The position numbers and the translations under genes were made by a program. From CAZFYZ01 sp964523735 (GTDB lineage Bacteria; Armatimonadota; UBA5829): 8,354 nucleotides of DNA. The stretch covers positions 1 through 8,354 of the forward strand of contig CAZFYZ010000152.1 in assembly GCA_964523735.1 (NCBI GenBank), given 5' to 3'. Numbering within the stretch: position 1 is the stretch's first letter; each line of letters starts with the position of its first letter. The notes below the pieces were generated by a model. That model saw only the letters and a program-made list of their open reading frames with translations. It made no database searches and was not told the origin of the DNA. Below are positions 1 to 4,780 of the stretch, piece by piece.

Positions 1-1
1 C

Positions 2-307
2 GCCATCAAGTACACGCTCGAGGATGGCCGCGTTCGGGTGGTCGCTCGAGAGGTCGATGGCTGGACGACGATCTCTGTTCAGGATACGGGCATTGGGATC
101 CCGCAGGGAGAGAAGGATCGCGTTTTTGAGAGGTTCTATCGTGTTGATAAGGCACGGTCGCGTCGGATGGGCGGCACGGGCCTTGGTCTTGCCATCGTTA
201 AGGAAATAGTCGATGCGCACGGGGGGGAAGTGTCGGTCGAGACAGAACTCGGGCGTGGCACGACATTTACTGTGACATTGCCGGCGCCTACTGCCGCCGG
301 AGCCTAA
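2..307 (+). CDS. Sensor histidine kinase, C-terminal ATP-binding domain (5' end outside window)
   Basis: This is the end of a two-component sensor kinase, the part that binds ATP and phosphorylates the conserved His of the dimerisation domain. Reading from base 2, the frame is open to a TAA at 305-307. It opens with AIKYT, the tail of an N box whose Asn would lie just outside the window. It then shows the G1 box DTGIGIP, the F box VFERFYRVD and the G2 box GGTGLGLAIVKEIVDAHGG, in normal order and spacing for HATPase_c domains of the PhoR/WalK type. The short Ala/Pro tail after VTLPAP is unremarkable. An internal GTG at 38 is not a real start, because coding signal continues upstream of it. The sensor, HAMP and His-box parts are missing, so the signal is unknown. 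The next gene starts 23 bp downstream, so co-transcription is plausible. Family confidence is high. Confidence 0.93.
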   Translation, partial: AIKYTLEDGRVRVVAREVDGWTTISVQDTGIGIPQGEKDRVFERFYRVDKARSRRMGGTGLGLAIVKEIVDAHGGEVSVETELGRGTTFTVTLPAPTAAGA

Positions 308-330
308 CGTGGTACCCTGGACTTCGATAC

Positions 331-1275
331 ATGGCAGCGATGCAATTCGATAAAACAGCTTGTGGAATCTACGACTGCGGAAGCTGCGACTATGCTGCGT
401 CGGAGCAGTGTCCGGGCTGCCGTTCCGGAAACGTGAGATCACAGCAGCCGTGTGCCGTCTTCACGTGCGTTCAGTCCAGGGAATTGCAGGCGTGCTCAGA
501 TTGTAGCGAGCCGGCATGCGATCTGCGCCGCAGCGTGGAATCGATATGCCCGTTGAGGAGTGGGTTTGAGAACAAGCGGTGGTGGGCGGGCAGGATGTCG
601 CGCACGTTGGAGAGCCGACGGATCGGCTCTGATGGTGCTTGCTCAAACAAGATGCCCGCGCGAGTTATAAACCGGCTGCGGTGGTATCTGGTGGCGCTGG
701 AAGCGATTGCCACCGAGGGAGCGGATTCGGTATCATCCTGGCAGCTTGCCGAAAGGGTTGGGGTGAGCGCAGCCCTGATCCGCAAGGATCTTTCCAGATT
801 CGGCGAATTCGGCACACCGAGTTTTGGCTATGGCGTAGATTTCCTGCGCGAACGGATACGATGTATATTGTGTCTGGACAGCCCGAATAGGATTGTGTGG
901 GTGGGGGCGTGCGCCCTGCGTCATAATGAGGCTGCGCTGGAGCGGCTTGCGGGCCAAAACTGTGCTGTGGTCGCTGTTCTCGACAGTGATGAAACAGAGG
1001 TGGGCAAGACTATTGGCGGGTGTGTGGTTCAGCACGTTGACGAGATCGACACCGTGATGCGAGGCATCAGCATATCCGCTGCGGTACTGGCTATCCCTGG
1101 TGCAGAGGTGCGGGCTATCGCAGAGAAGATGGTGAAGTGCGGCGCCCGGGCGATTCTGAACATGAGCGGCGAGCTGCTTGTTCTCCCGGGACACGTCAAA
1201 ATCAGCAGCCTTGATATTGCGGGCGAATTGCTTGAGTTGTGCTACTACTGCCGAGAAACAAGCCCGGCCGTATAG
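331..1275 (+). CDS. Rex-family transcriptional regulator fused to an N-terminal DUF3795-like Cys-rich domain
   Basis: This is a 314-residue protein in three parts. Residues 8-73 hold 11 cysteines (11, 16, 19, 27, 30, 41, 46, 55, 58, 63, 73) in a CGIYDCGSC...CPGC...CSDCSEPAC pattern. This resembles DUF3795 domains and could hold Zn or an Fe-S cluster (inference). Residues 107-172 are a Rex winged helix with the recognition segment LIRKDLSRFGEFG intact. Residues 187-303 are the Rex Rossmann/CoA-binding core, with LDSDETEVG after beta-2 and ILNMSGELLVLP near the end. Typical Rex senses NADH/NAD+ and represses fermentation or respiration genes. Here the usual GxGxLG loop reads G192-A-C-A-L-R197, so two glycines are replaced, one by Cys194. 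The C-terminus carries C304-YY-C307. Ordinary Rex is about 210 residues and would start near Met108 (base 652), but no ribosome binding site is visible there and the frame is continuous, so the fusion looks real. The start is either 331 or the ATG at 340; neither has a clear Shine-Dalgarno. Confidence 0.88.
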   Translation: MAAMQFDKTACGIYDCGSCDYAASEQCPGCRSGNVRSQQPCAVFTCVQSRELQACSDCSEPACDLRRSVESICPLRSGFENKRWWAGRMSRTLESRRIGSDGACSNKMPARVINRLRWYLVALEAIATEGADSVSSWQLAERVGVSAALIRKDLSRFGEFGTPSFGYGVDFLRERIRCILCLDSPNRIVWVGACALRHNEAALERLAGQNCAVVAVLDSDETEVGKTIGGCVVQHVDEIDTVMRGISISAAVLAIPGAEVRAIAEKMVKCGARAILNMSGELLVLPGHVKISSLDIAGELLELCYYCRETSPAV

Positions 1276-1321
1276 ACAAATCTTGCTCTGCTGACGTAGA
1301 ATACTGGAGATGCATGGCCAA

Positions 1322-2209
1322 ATGGAGAACGTAACCTCAATAGGAGAGCTTCTGAGACGGGAGCGCGAGAGCAGGTCGCTGTCGCTGGACCAGGTCCACG
1401 ACTCCACCAAGATAACCTCCCAGAATCTGTCTGCTCTGGAGGAAGACCGCTTTGACGCGTTTCCAAACAAGGTCTATGCTCGGGCCTTCCTCAGGGACTA
1501 CGCCAACTACCTCGGACTCGACAGCGCGACTCTGCTCACTAGCTACGAGGAGAAGTGGGGCGCGCCGACGGTGGTTGAGCCAGTGGTTGCCCCGAAGCCT
1601 CGCCGGAACTGGCGGAGGGTCGGTTGGGCGCTACTGGTGATTGTTCTTCTGGCCGGCGTCGGCGCCGCCGGATACGTCTATCGGGAGGATCTCGGCCAGT
1701 GGGCCGAGGGCAGGTTGAAACAGGAAACTGCCGTGCCGCGGGATCCGATTCAGGACGAAGCCGGCCCGTCGAACAGGCCGGCCGAACTGCCTCCCGTACC
1801 TCAGTTGGGTCCGGAGGACGAGCCCGAGGCCATGGTGCCTGAGGCTAAGCCTGCTCCCGAGCCAGTTCCCGCTGCTCCGGAGAAGCTCAGTCTGGAAGTC
1901 GCAGCCTTTGTGCAAGTCTGGATACGTATGATAGCGGACGACAAGACCGTCTTCATCGGCATTCTGGAGAAGGGCGAGAAGAAGACTTTTGAAGCCAGTG
2001 ACAAACTGGAGATCCGCGCTGGGAAGGCCGGCGGAGTCCAGCTCAAGCTCAACGGGGTCCTTCAGCCGCCGCTAGGGTCGCTGGGTGAGTCAAAGACGAG
2101 GAAGTACACGAAAGCTGATCTTCCCGTGGCCCCGACTCCTGCCGAACCTATAGGGACTACCGCAGCGCCACCGGCTGCCCGGCCGACTTCACCTGCGCCG
2201 GGCAGGTAA
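1322..2209 (+). CDS. rodZ: RodZ-like helix-turn-helix, single-pass membrane protein
   Basis: RodZ links the MreB cytoskeleton to the elongation machinery at the inner membrane. The N-terminus (IGELLRRERESRSLSLDQV to YANYLGLD) is the RodZ-type HTH (HTH_25) with the usual FPNKVYARAFLRDYA segment. It is followed by a basic stretch (PKPRRNWRRV), one membrane helix (about residues 101-120, GWALLVIVLLAGVGAAGYVY), a Pro/Glu/Ala-rich linker, a DUF4115-like beta domain (LSLEVAAFVQVWIRM to the KLNG region) and a Pro/Ala tail. The order is N-in, single-pass, C-out. An in-frame ATG at 1310 would add four residues, but it abuts GGAG at 1306-1309 with no spacing. ATG 1322 lies 12 nt from that GGAG and matches the usual start of the family, so I prefer it, with moderate certainty. 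The gene follows the Rex-like gene by under 50 bp. The family also includes HTH proteins of unclear role, so the cell-shape function is inferred. Confidence 0.87.
   Translation: MENVTSIGELLRRERESRSLSLDQVHDSTKITSQNLSALEEDRFDAFPNKVYARAFLRDYANYLGLDSATLLTSYEEKWGAPTVVEPVVAPKPRRNWRRVGWALLVIVLLAGVGAAGYVYREDLGQWAEGRLKQETAVPRDPIQDEAGPSNRPAELPPVPQLGPEDEPEAMVPEAKPAPEPVPAAPEKLSLEVAAFVQVWIRMIADDKTVFIGILEKGEKKTFEASDKLEIRAGKAGGVQLKLNGVLQPPLGSLGESKTRKYTKADLPVAPTPAEPIGTTAAPPAARPTSPAPGR
2175..2205 (+). repeat. Inverted repeat at the 3' end of the rodZ-like gene
   Basis: CTGCCCGG (2175-2182) and CCGGGCAG (2198-2205) are perfect complements around a 15-nt loop, ending just before the TAA stop. No T-run follows, so this is at best a weak 3' stabilising hairpin. 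It may be chance in GC-rich Pro/Ala codons. Confidence 0.35.
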
Positions 2210-2317
2210 GGTAGTCTGCTCACAAGTTTGCCTCATCTTCTTCGTCTGGTATGGGCGAAGGAATAAGAGTGGCTGCGTCCTAAGTCAACAGTAACTTCTT
2301 GCAGGGAGGCTTAGGAA

Positions 2318-3010
2318 ATGAGCAAGACACTTACCCTCTTACTGACACTCGCTCTTGTCTGCGCGTGTGGTTGCGCGTGGGCAGGCAACACGATCTACGG
2401 CCTTACCGGTCTCATTGAGACTCCAGATGATCGAATCGCCGGGCAAAGCGCGATCAGCTTGGCCGGCACCTACATCTCCGACTTTGGCGACTCCGACAGC
2501 AGCATCTTCACCTATGGCGGATCGTTCGGGTTGATGCCGAAGCTGGAGATCGGCGCAGTGGGCCTGGATTCCGATGCGCCAGGTTCTGACACAGAGGCTA
2601 TCCTCGGCGCCAAGTTCCGCATCGCCGAGGAGACGTTCTCACGACCGTCCATCACCGTGGGTGTCGTCGATGCAGGCGACGCGCTCGACAGAGATCCGGG
2701 AGCGTTCGTGGTCATCGGACGGAACCTGACCAGCGCGGCTGAGTCCTTCGGGGGTGTGGTGAGTAAGCCTCTGCGCGGTACGCTTGGCTTCGGCACCGGC
2801 CTCTACAAGGGCGTGTTCGCGGGCCTGAACTGGTCGCTTTCCGATAAGACGGAAGTGATGGTCGAGTACCTGGCAAAGGGACTGCGGGATGATTCCTCGC
2901 TCAACGCGGGCATCAGGATGAACACTGGTCGGGGACTTACCCTCCAACTTGGTGCCATGGGTTTCAAGGACTTCTACGGCGGGGCGACCTACACGATCTC
3001 GACCTACTAG
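2318..3010 (+). CDS. Small secreted YjbH-like outer-membrane beta-barrel protein
   Basis: This is a 230-residue exported protein. Residues 1-22 form a signal peptide (a Lys, then a Leu/Ala-rich core) ending in AWA before GN, a good signal peptidase I site. Cysteines at 15, 17 and 19 lie inside the signal and do not form a standard lipobox. The mature part starts NTIYGLTGLIETPDDRI. The GLTGLIETP block is typical of the N-terminus of YjbH/DUF940-type outer-membrane proteins, which are often linked to exopolysaccharide. The rest alternates short amphipathic beta strands with Gly/Asp/Ser turns (FTYGGSFGLMPKLEIGAVG, LNAGIRMNTGRGLTLQLGA) and ends in the aromatic TISTY, as barrel proteins often do. 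It is much shorter than E. coli YjbH, so it would be a small barrel or one domain. The start is secure: AGGGAGG at 2303-2309 lies 8 nt before the ATG. No polysaccharide genes are next to it, so the role is unknown. Confidence 0.75.
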   Translation: MSKTLTLLLTLALVCACGCAWAGNTIYGLTGLIETPDDRIAGQSAISLAGTYISDFGDSDSSIFTYGGSFGLMPKLEIGAVGLDSDAPGSDTEAILGAKFRIAEETFSRPSITVGVVDAGDALDRDPGAFVVIGRNLTSAAESFGGVVSKPLRGTLGFGTGLYKGVFAGLNWSLSDKTEVMVEYLAKGLRDDSSLNAGIRMNTGRGLTLQLGAMGFKDFYGGATYTISTY

Positions 3011-3133
3011 GTTGTAGCGGGGGGTCTCTGACCCACTTTTGGCGTCGGAGACGCCATCCACAGCGACTATCTGTTGTAGTGGGGGTCTCTGACCCCATTC
3101 CGACGTCGGGAGACGTTGCCTACGACAGGCTAT
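3011..3133 (+). repeat. Two tandem copies of a 62-bp two-hairpin repeat
   Basis: Copy 1 is 3011-3072 and copy 2 is 3073 to about 3133. Both open with GTTGTAG, a G-run and TCTCTGACCC. Each holds two hairpins. The first is GGGTC-TCT-GACCC (3022-3034) in copy 1 and GGGGTC-TCT-GACCCC (3082-3096) in copy 2. The second is GGCGTC-GGA-GACGCC (3041-3055) in copy 1 and CGACGTC-GGGA-GACGTTG (3101-3118, one G-T pair) in copy 2. The second stem has changed on both sides while staying paired. The array begins directly after the stop codon of the barrel gene. No T-runs follow the stems. Confidence 0.75.
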
Positions 3134-3137
3134 GAAT

Positions 3138-3190
3138 GGGGCGTCGGATCGATGTGCTGCAATGCGCAGCTGTCGATCTCTCGCCCCTTT
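3138..3190 (+). terminator. Long imperfect hairpin, possible terminator of the upstream gene
   Basis: Three nested stems line up: GGGGCG (3138-3143) with CGCCCC (3182-3187), GATCGA (3147-3152) with TCGATC (3173-3178), and GCTGC (3156-3160) with GCAGC (3166-3170). Small internal loops separate them and the apical loop is AATGC. Only TTT follows, so intrinsic termination would be weak. It could instead be a processing site or part of the adjacent repeat cluster. Confidence 0.45.
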
Positions 3191-3394
3191 CGCACGCGGT
3201 TGGGTTTTGGTGCGCGTAGATCCAGTCTTTGCGAAACTACCGTTACCATAGGTCCCGAGTAGGCCGGTCTAGGGCCGTATCGAGGGGCCGGGGCTCCGGC
3301 GACGCGCTTCGGATACGGTTCTTCCAGAACCTACTCAGCACTAGCGGAGCACGGATTCCCGCAGAACTGAACCCTCGCTTTGGTGCTGAAACTG
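3191..3394. other. Non-coding stretch between hairpins and promoters
   Basis: I see no convincing gene here. Short open frames on both strands (for example 3229-3516 on + and 3243-3512 on -) have no ribosome binding site and no recognisable protein character, and they run across the promoters. Small perfect hairpins are present: GCCGG-GGCT-CCGGC (3287-3300) and GGTTCT-TCC-AGAACC (3317-3331). The 9-mer GGTCCCGAG occurs at 3251 and again at 3501, just before the strong promoter. Confidence 0.5.
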
Positions 3395-3424
3395 TTGCGC
3401 AACGCGCTGAAAATGTGGTATACT
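3395..3424 (+). promoter_or_regulatory. Upstream sigma70-type promoter with extended -10
   Basis: TTGCGC (3395-3400), 18 bp, then TATACT (3419-3424) preceded by TGG, an extended -10. The -35 is embedded in the perfect 10-bp palindrome GTTGCGCAAC (3394-3403), which could be an operator (inference). It would add a second, longer str-operon transcript starting near 3431. Confidence 0.5.
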
Positions 3425-3512
3425 CGGTTTCGGTGTTGAGCGAACTGCCTGCCAGACGCTCAATGATGGGATTCTGCGCCAAGAAATTCTGTGCGTTTAG
3501 GGTCCCGAGCAC

Positions 3513-3541
3513 TTGACAGGCCCTGTAAGGTTCGCTATAAT
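3513..3541 (+). promoter_or_regulatory. Perfect-consensus sigma70 promoter for the leader RNA / str operon
   Basis: TTGACA (3513-3518) and TATAAT (3536-3541) are separated by exactly 17 bp, so both hexamers match consensus. This suits a ribosomal-protein operon or an abundant small RNA. The start site should be near 3547-3549, at the beginning of the first leader hairpin. Confidence 0.92.
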
Positions 3542-3546
3542 TAGCA

Positions 3547-3700
3547 GGTTCGGGTGGTTCAGATTGGCCCGAACCGCAAATTGCCGGCGCGTAAGGGGGC
3601 GATTAGCACACCTGTTCCTGTAGCTTTCGTATACGGGAAGTTTCACACAGAAACGTTCGGTGATCTAACGCCCTTCGAGTGCGTCGCGAAGGGCTTTTTT
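3547..3700 (+). ncRNA. Structured leader RNA with three-way junction and terminator (candidate attenuator, riboswitch or sRNA)
   Basis: Transcription from the consensus promoter would give an RNA of about 154 nt ending in a T-run, some 100 nt before rpsL. Visible pairing: hairpin A, GGTTCGGG (3547-3554) with CCCGAACC (3568-3575). Closing stem P1, GGGCG-A-TTAG (3597-3606, A bulged) with CTAACGCCC (3665-3673), then a small internal loop, then CACC (3609-3612) with GGTG (3659-3662). Inside it are P2, TTCCTGTA (3615-3622) with TACGGGAA (3632-3639, one G-T), and P3, GTTTC (3640-3644) with GAAAC (3650-3654), directly abutting P2. The 3' strand of P1 contains GCCC of the terminator left arm, so P1 and the terminator exclude each other. 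I do not recognise a known family (not 6S, 4.5S, tmRNA or a common riboswitch). It may control the str operon by attenuation or be an independent sRNA. The folding is by eye only. Confidence 0.62.
3670..3700 (+). terminator. Intrinsic terminator between the str promoter and rpsL
   Basis: GCCCTTCG (3670-3677) and CGAAGGGC (3687-3694) form a perfect 8-bp stem with a 9-nt loop, followed immediately by TTTTTT (3695-3700). It lies downstream of the strong promoter and upstream of rpsL with no gene between, so it either ends a small RNA or attenuates the operon. Confidence 0.9.
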
Positions 3701-3714
3701 GCGCCCTGTCGGTG

Positions 3715-3755
3715 GTCATCCTGAGCTGTCCTGAGCCCGTCGAAGGGCGAATGAC
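3715..3755. repeat. REP-like palindromic element (CCTGAGC...GTCGAAGG type)
   Basis: GTCAT (3715-3719) and ATGAC (3751-3755) bracket two CCTGAGC-type units and a small hairpin GCCC-GTCGAA-GGGC (3735-3748). The wording CTGAGC...GTCGAAGG is a dispersed intergenic repeat that I recall from many environmental genomes. Whether it recurs in this genome cannot be seen here. Confidence 0.65.
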
Positions 3756-3760
3756 GAACT

Positions 3761-3788
3761 CTCGATCTCCGACTTCAGACTTCGGTTA
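3761..3788 (+). repeat. Degenerate 7-bp tandem repeats before the rpsL ribosome binding site
   Basis: Four heptamers in phase: CTCGATC, TCCGACT, TCAGACT, TCGGTTA. The middle two share a TCNGACT pattern. They end three bases before AAGGAG of rpsL and resemble the heptamers before fusA. Confidence 0.5.
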
Positions 3789-3803
3789 CCAAGGAGTGCC
3801 GTA

Positions 3804-4190
3804 TTGCCGACGATTAGCCAACTTGTGAGAAAAGGCCGGGCGCCTCTTAAGAAGAAGACCAAGGCTCCGGCTTTGAAAGCGAATCCCCAGAAGCGAGGGG
3901 TGTGCCTGATCGTTAAGACCGCGAACCCCAAGAAGCCGAACTCGGCTCTGCGGAAGATCGCGAGGGTCAGGCTGACCAACGGGGTGGAAGTCACGACTTA
4001 CATTCCCGGAATTGGCCATAACCTTCAGGAGCACTCNNNNNNNNNNNNNNNNNNNGTGCTGGTGCGCGGCGGTAGAGTCAAAGACCTGCCGGGTGTGCGC
4101 TACCACGTCGTGAGAGGCACCTTGGACTCCGCGGGCACCGCGGACCGCAAGAAGAGTCGTTCGAAATACGGAGCAAAAAAGCCTAAGTAA
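3804..4190 (+). CDS. rpsL: 30S ribosomal protein S12 (contains an assembly gap)
   Basis: S12 sits at the decoding centre of the 30S subunit and monitors codon-anticodon pairing. The sequence matches throughout: ISQLVRKGRAP, NPQKRGVCL, KKPNSALRKIARVRLTNG, GHNLQEH, then GGRVKDLPGVRYHVVRGTLD and the basic end SRSKYGAKKPK. Lys43, Lys44 and the KDLPG loop carry the wild-type residues, so no classical streptomycin-resistance change is visible. The Asp of KDLPG is the residue methylthiolated by RimO where that enzyme exists. The start is TTG: AAGGAG (3791-3796) lies 7 nt upstream and the protein begins MPTISQLV, as the family does. Nineteen N fall between H77 and VLVRGG. The codon TCN still gives Ser78, but the N run makes the protein five residues too long (128 rather than about 123). 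It is first in the str operon, and rpsG starts 75 bp downstream. Confidence 0.97.
   Translation: MPTISQLVRKGRAPLKKKTKAPALKANPQKRGVCLIVKTANPKKPNSALRKIARVRLTNGVEVTTYIPGIGHNLQEHXXXXXXXVLVRGGRVKDLPGVRYHVVRGTLDSAGTADRKKSRSKYGAKKPK
4037..4055. other. Assembly gap (19 N) inside rpsL
   Basis: There are nineteen unknown bases after GAGCACTC. Aligned with S12 by knowledge of the family, only about four bases should be missing here (the third base of the Ser codon plus one codon, usually Val). The gap length is therefore an estimate and exceeds the true length by about 15, which happens to preserve the frame. Confidence 0.9.
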
Positions 4191-4193
4191 GTC

Positions 4194-4221
4194 GATAGCT
4201 GATGGCAGATGGCAGATAGCG
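4194..4221 (+). repeat. Four 7-bp tandem repeats, GATRGCN, between rpsL and rpsG
   Basis: GATAGCT, GATGGCA, GATGGCA and GATAGCG follow each other without gaps, starting 3 bp after the rpsL stop. They resemble the short heptamer repeats that litter intergenic DNA in some phyla. Confidence 0.8.
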
Positions 4222-4265
4222 GTTACGCACGATTCGCTATCAGACTATCCGCCTCCGGAGGACGT

Positions 4266-4736
4266 ATGCCAAGAAAAGGACCAGCGCGTAAGAGAGATAT
4301 AATCCCGGACCCGGTTTACAACAACCGTCTGCTTACCCGGTTGATGAACCGCATTCTTATCGACGGCAAGAAGAGTGTCGCCGAGAAGATCGTCTACGGC
4401 GCGTTGGAGATCATAGAAGACAAGACCAAGCGCAGGGGCATTGAGGTTTTCGAGGAAGCGATGAAGAACGTGATGCCCGTGGTCGAGGTCAGGCCGAGAA
4501 GAGTCGGTGGCGCCACTTACCAGGTGCCGGTAGAGGTCAGGTCCGACAGGCGCATCTCCCTTGCTCTGCGCTGGATCGTAACCAACTCGCGCAAGCGGGG
4601 CGGCCATACGATGGTCGAGAAACTCGCCGGTGAGCTGTTGGACGCGGCGAATCAGACAGGCGCTTCTGTTAAGAAGAAGGAAGACGGCCACAAGATGGCC
4701 GAAGCCAACAAGGCATTCGCTCACTACAGATGGTAG
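4266..4736 (+). CDS. rpsG: 30S ribosomal protein S7
   Basis: S7 nucleates assembly of the 30S head by binding the 3' domain of 16S rRNA, and it contacts the E-site tRNA. The 156-residue product begins MPRKGPARKRDIIPDPVYNN, carries the S7 signature region RLMNRILIDGKKSVAEKIV, the helix and hairpin EVRPRRVGGATYQVPVEV, and ends AEANKAFAHYRW. Length and motifs are those of an ordinary bacterial S7. The frame is open back to 4209, but those 19 extra residues read through the heptamer repeats and fit no S7. GGAGGA (4257-4262) lies directly before ATG 4266, so that is the start. In E. coli S7 represses its own operon through a structure between rpsL and rpsG. The gap here is 75 bp and is dominated by repeats, so that mechanism cannot be assumed. 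Confidence 0.97.
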   Translation: MPRKGPARKRDIIPDPVYNNRLLTRLMNRILIDGKKSVAEKIVYGALEIIEDKTKRRGIEVFEEAMKNVMPVVEVRPRRVGGATYQVPVEVRSDRRISLALRWIVTNSRKRGGHTMVEKLAGELLDAANQTGASVKKKEDGHKMAEANKAFAHYRW

Positions 4737-4739
4737 ATC

Positions 4740-4765
4740 TGAGTTGGCTGGCAGCAGCCAACTCA
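4740..4765 (+). repeat. Perfect 11-bp hairpin just after rpsG
   Basis: TGAGTTGGCTG (4740-4750) and CAGCCAACTCA (4755-4765) pair perfectly around GCAG, starting 3 bp after the rpsG stop. No T-run follows, so it is unlikely to be a strong terminator. It could stabilise mRNA ends or mark a processing site. A related GAGTTGGCCTGCAGCC occurs near 4846. Confidence 0.75.
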
Positions 4766-4780
4766 TAACTGATAACTCAT
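4760..4780 (+). repeat. Three 7-bp tandem repeats, AACTSAT, in the rpsG-fusA gap
   Basis: AACTCAT, AACTGAT and AACTCAT are contiguous. The first overlaps the 3' arm of the preceding hairpin. The rest of this 221-bp gap holds a small inverted repeat, TTCTGA-TTGTGAG-TCAGAA (4878-4896), and more heptamers before fusA. I see no gene in it. Confidence 0.75.

Noticed and set aside
733..1470. Open frame of 245 codons on the minus strand
   Set aside because: It is antisense to the Rex-like gene and the start of the rodZ-like gene, with no ribosome binding site or family resemblance.
2228..2255. Possible promoter TTGCCT-16-TATGGG before the barrel gene
   Set aside because: Both hexamers match consensus poorly. 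The 108-bp gap probably holds a promoter, but I cannot place it.
3229..3516. Small open frames on both strands in the long intergenic region
   Set aside because: They have no Shine-Dalgarno, their composition looks random, and they run through the promoter elements.
3550..3576. tRNA D-arm-like string GGTGGTTCAGATTGG
   Set aside because: No acceptor stem, anticodon arm or T-arm can be placed around it. It is the loop of leader hairpin A.
3804..4190. rpsL as a pseudogene or a gene with a real insertion
   Set aside because: The frame is intact on both sides and all conserved blocks are present. The apparent insertion consists only of N.
4209..4265. Upstream in-frame start for rpsG (19 extra residues)
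   Set aside because: It translates the GATRGCN repeats. GGAGGA precedes ATG 4266, which gives the standard S7 N-terminus.
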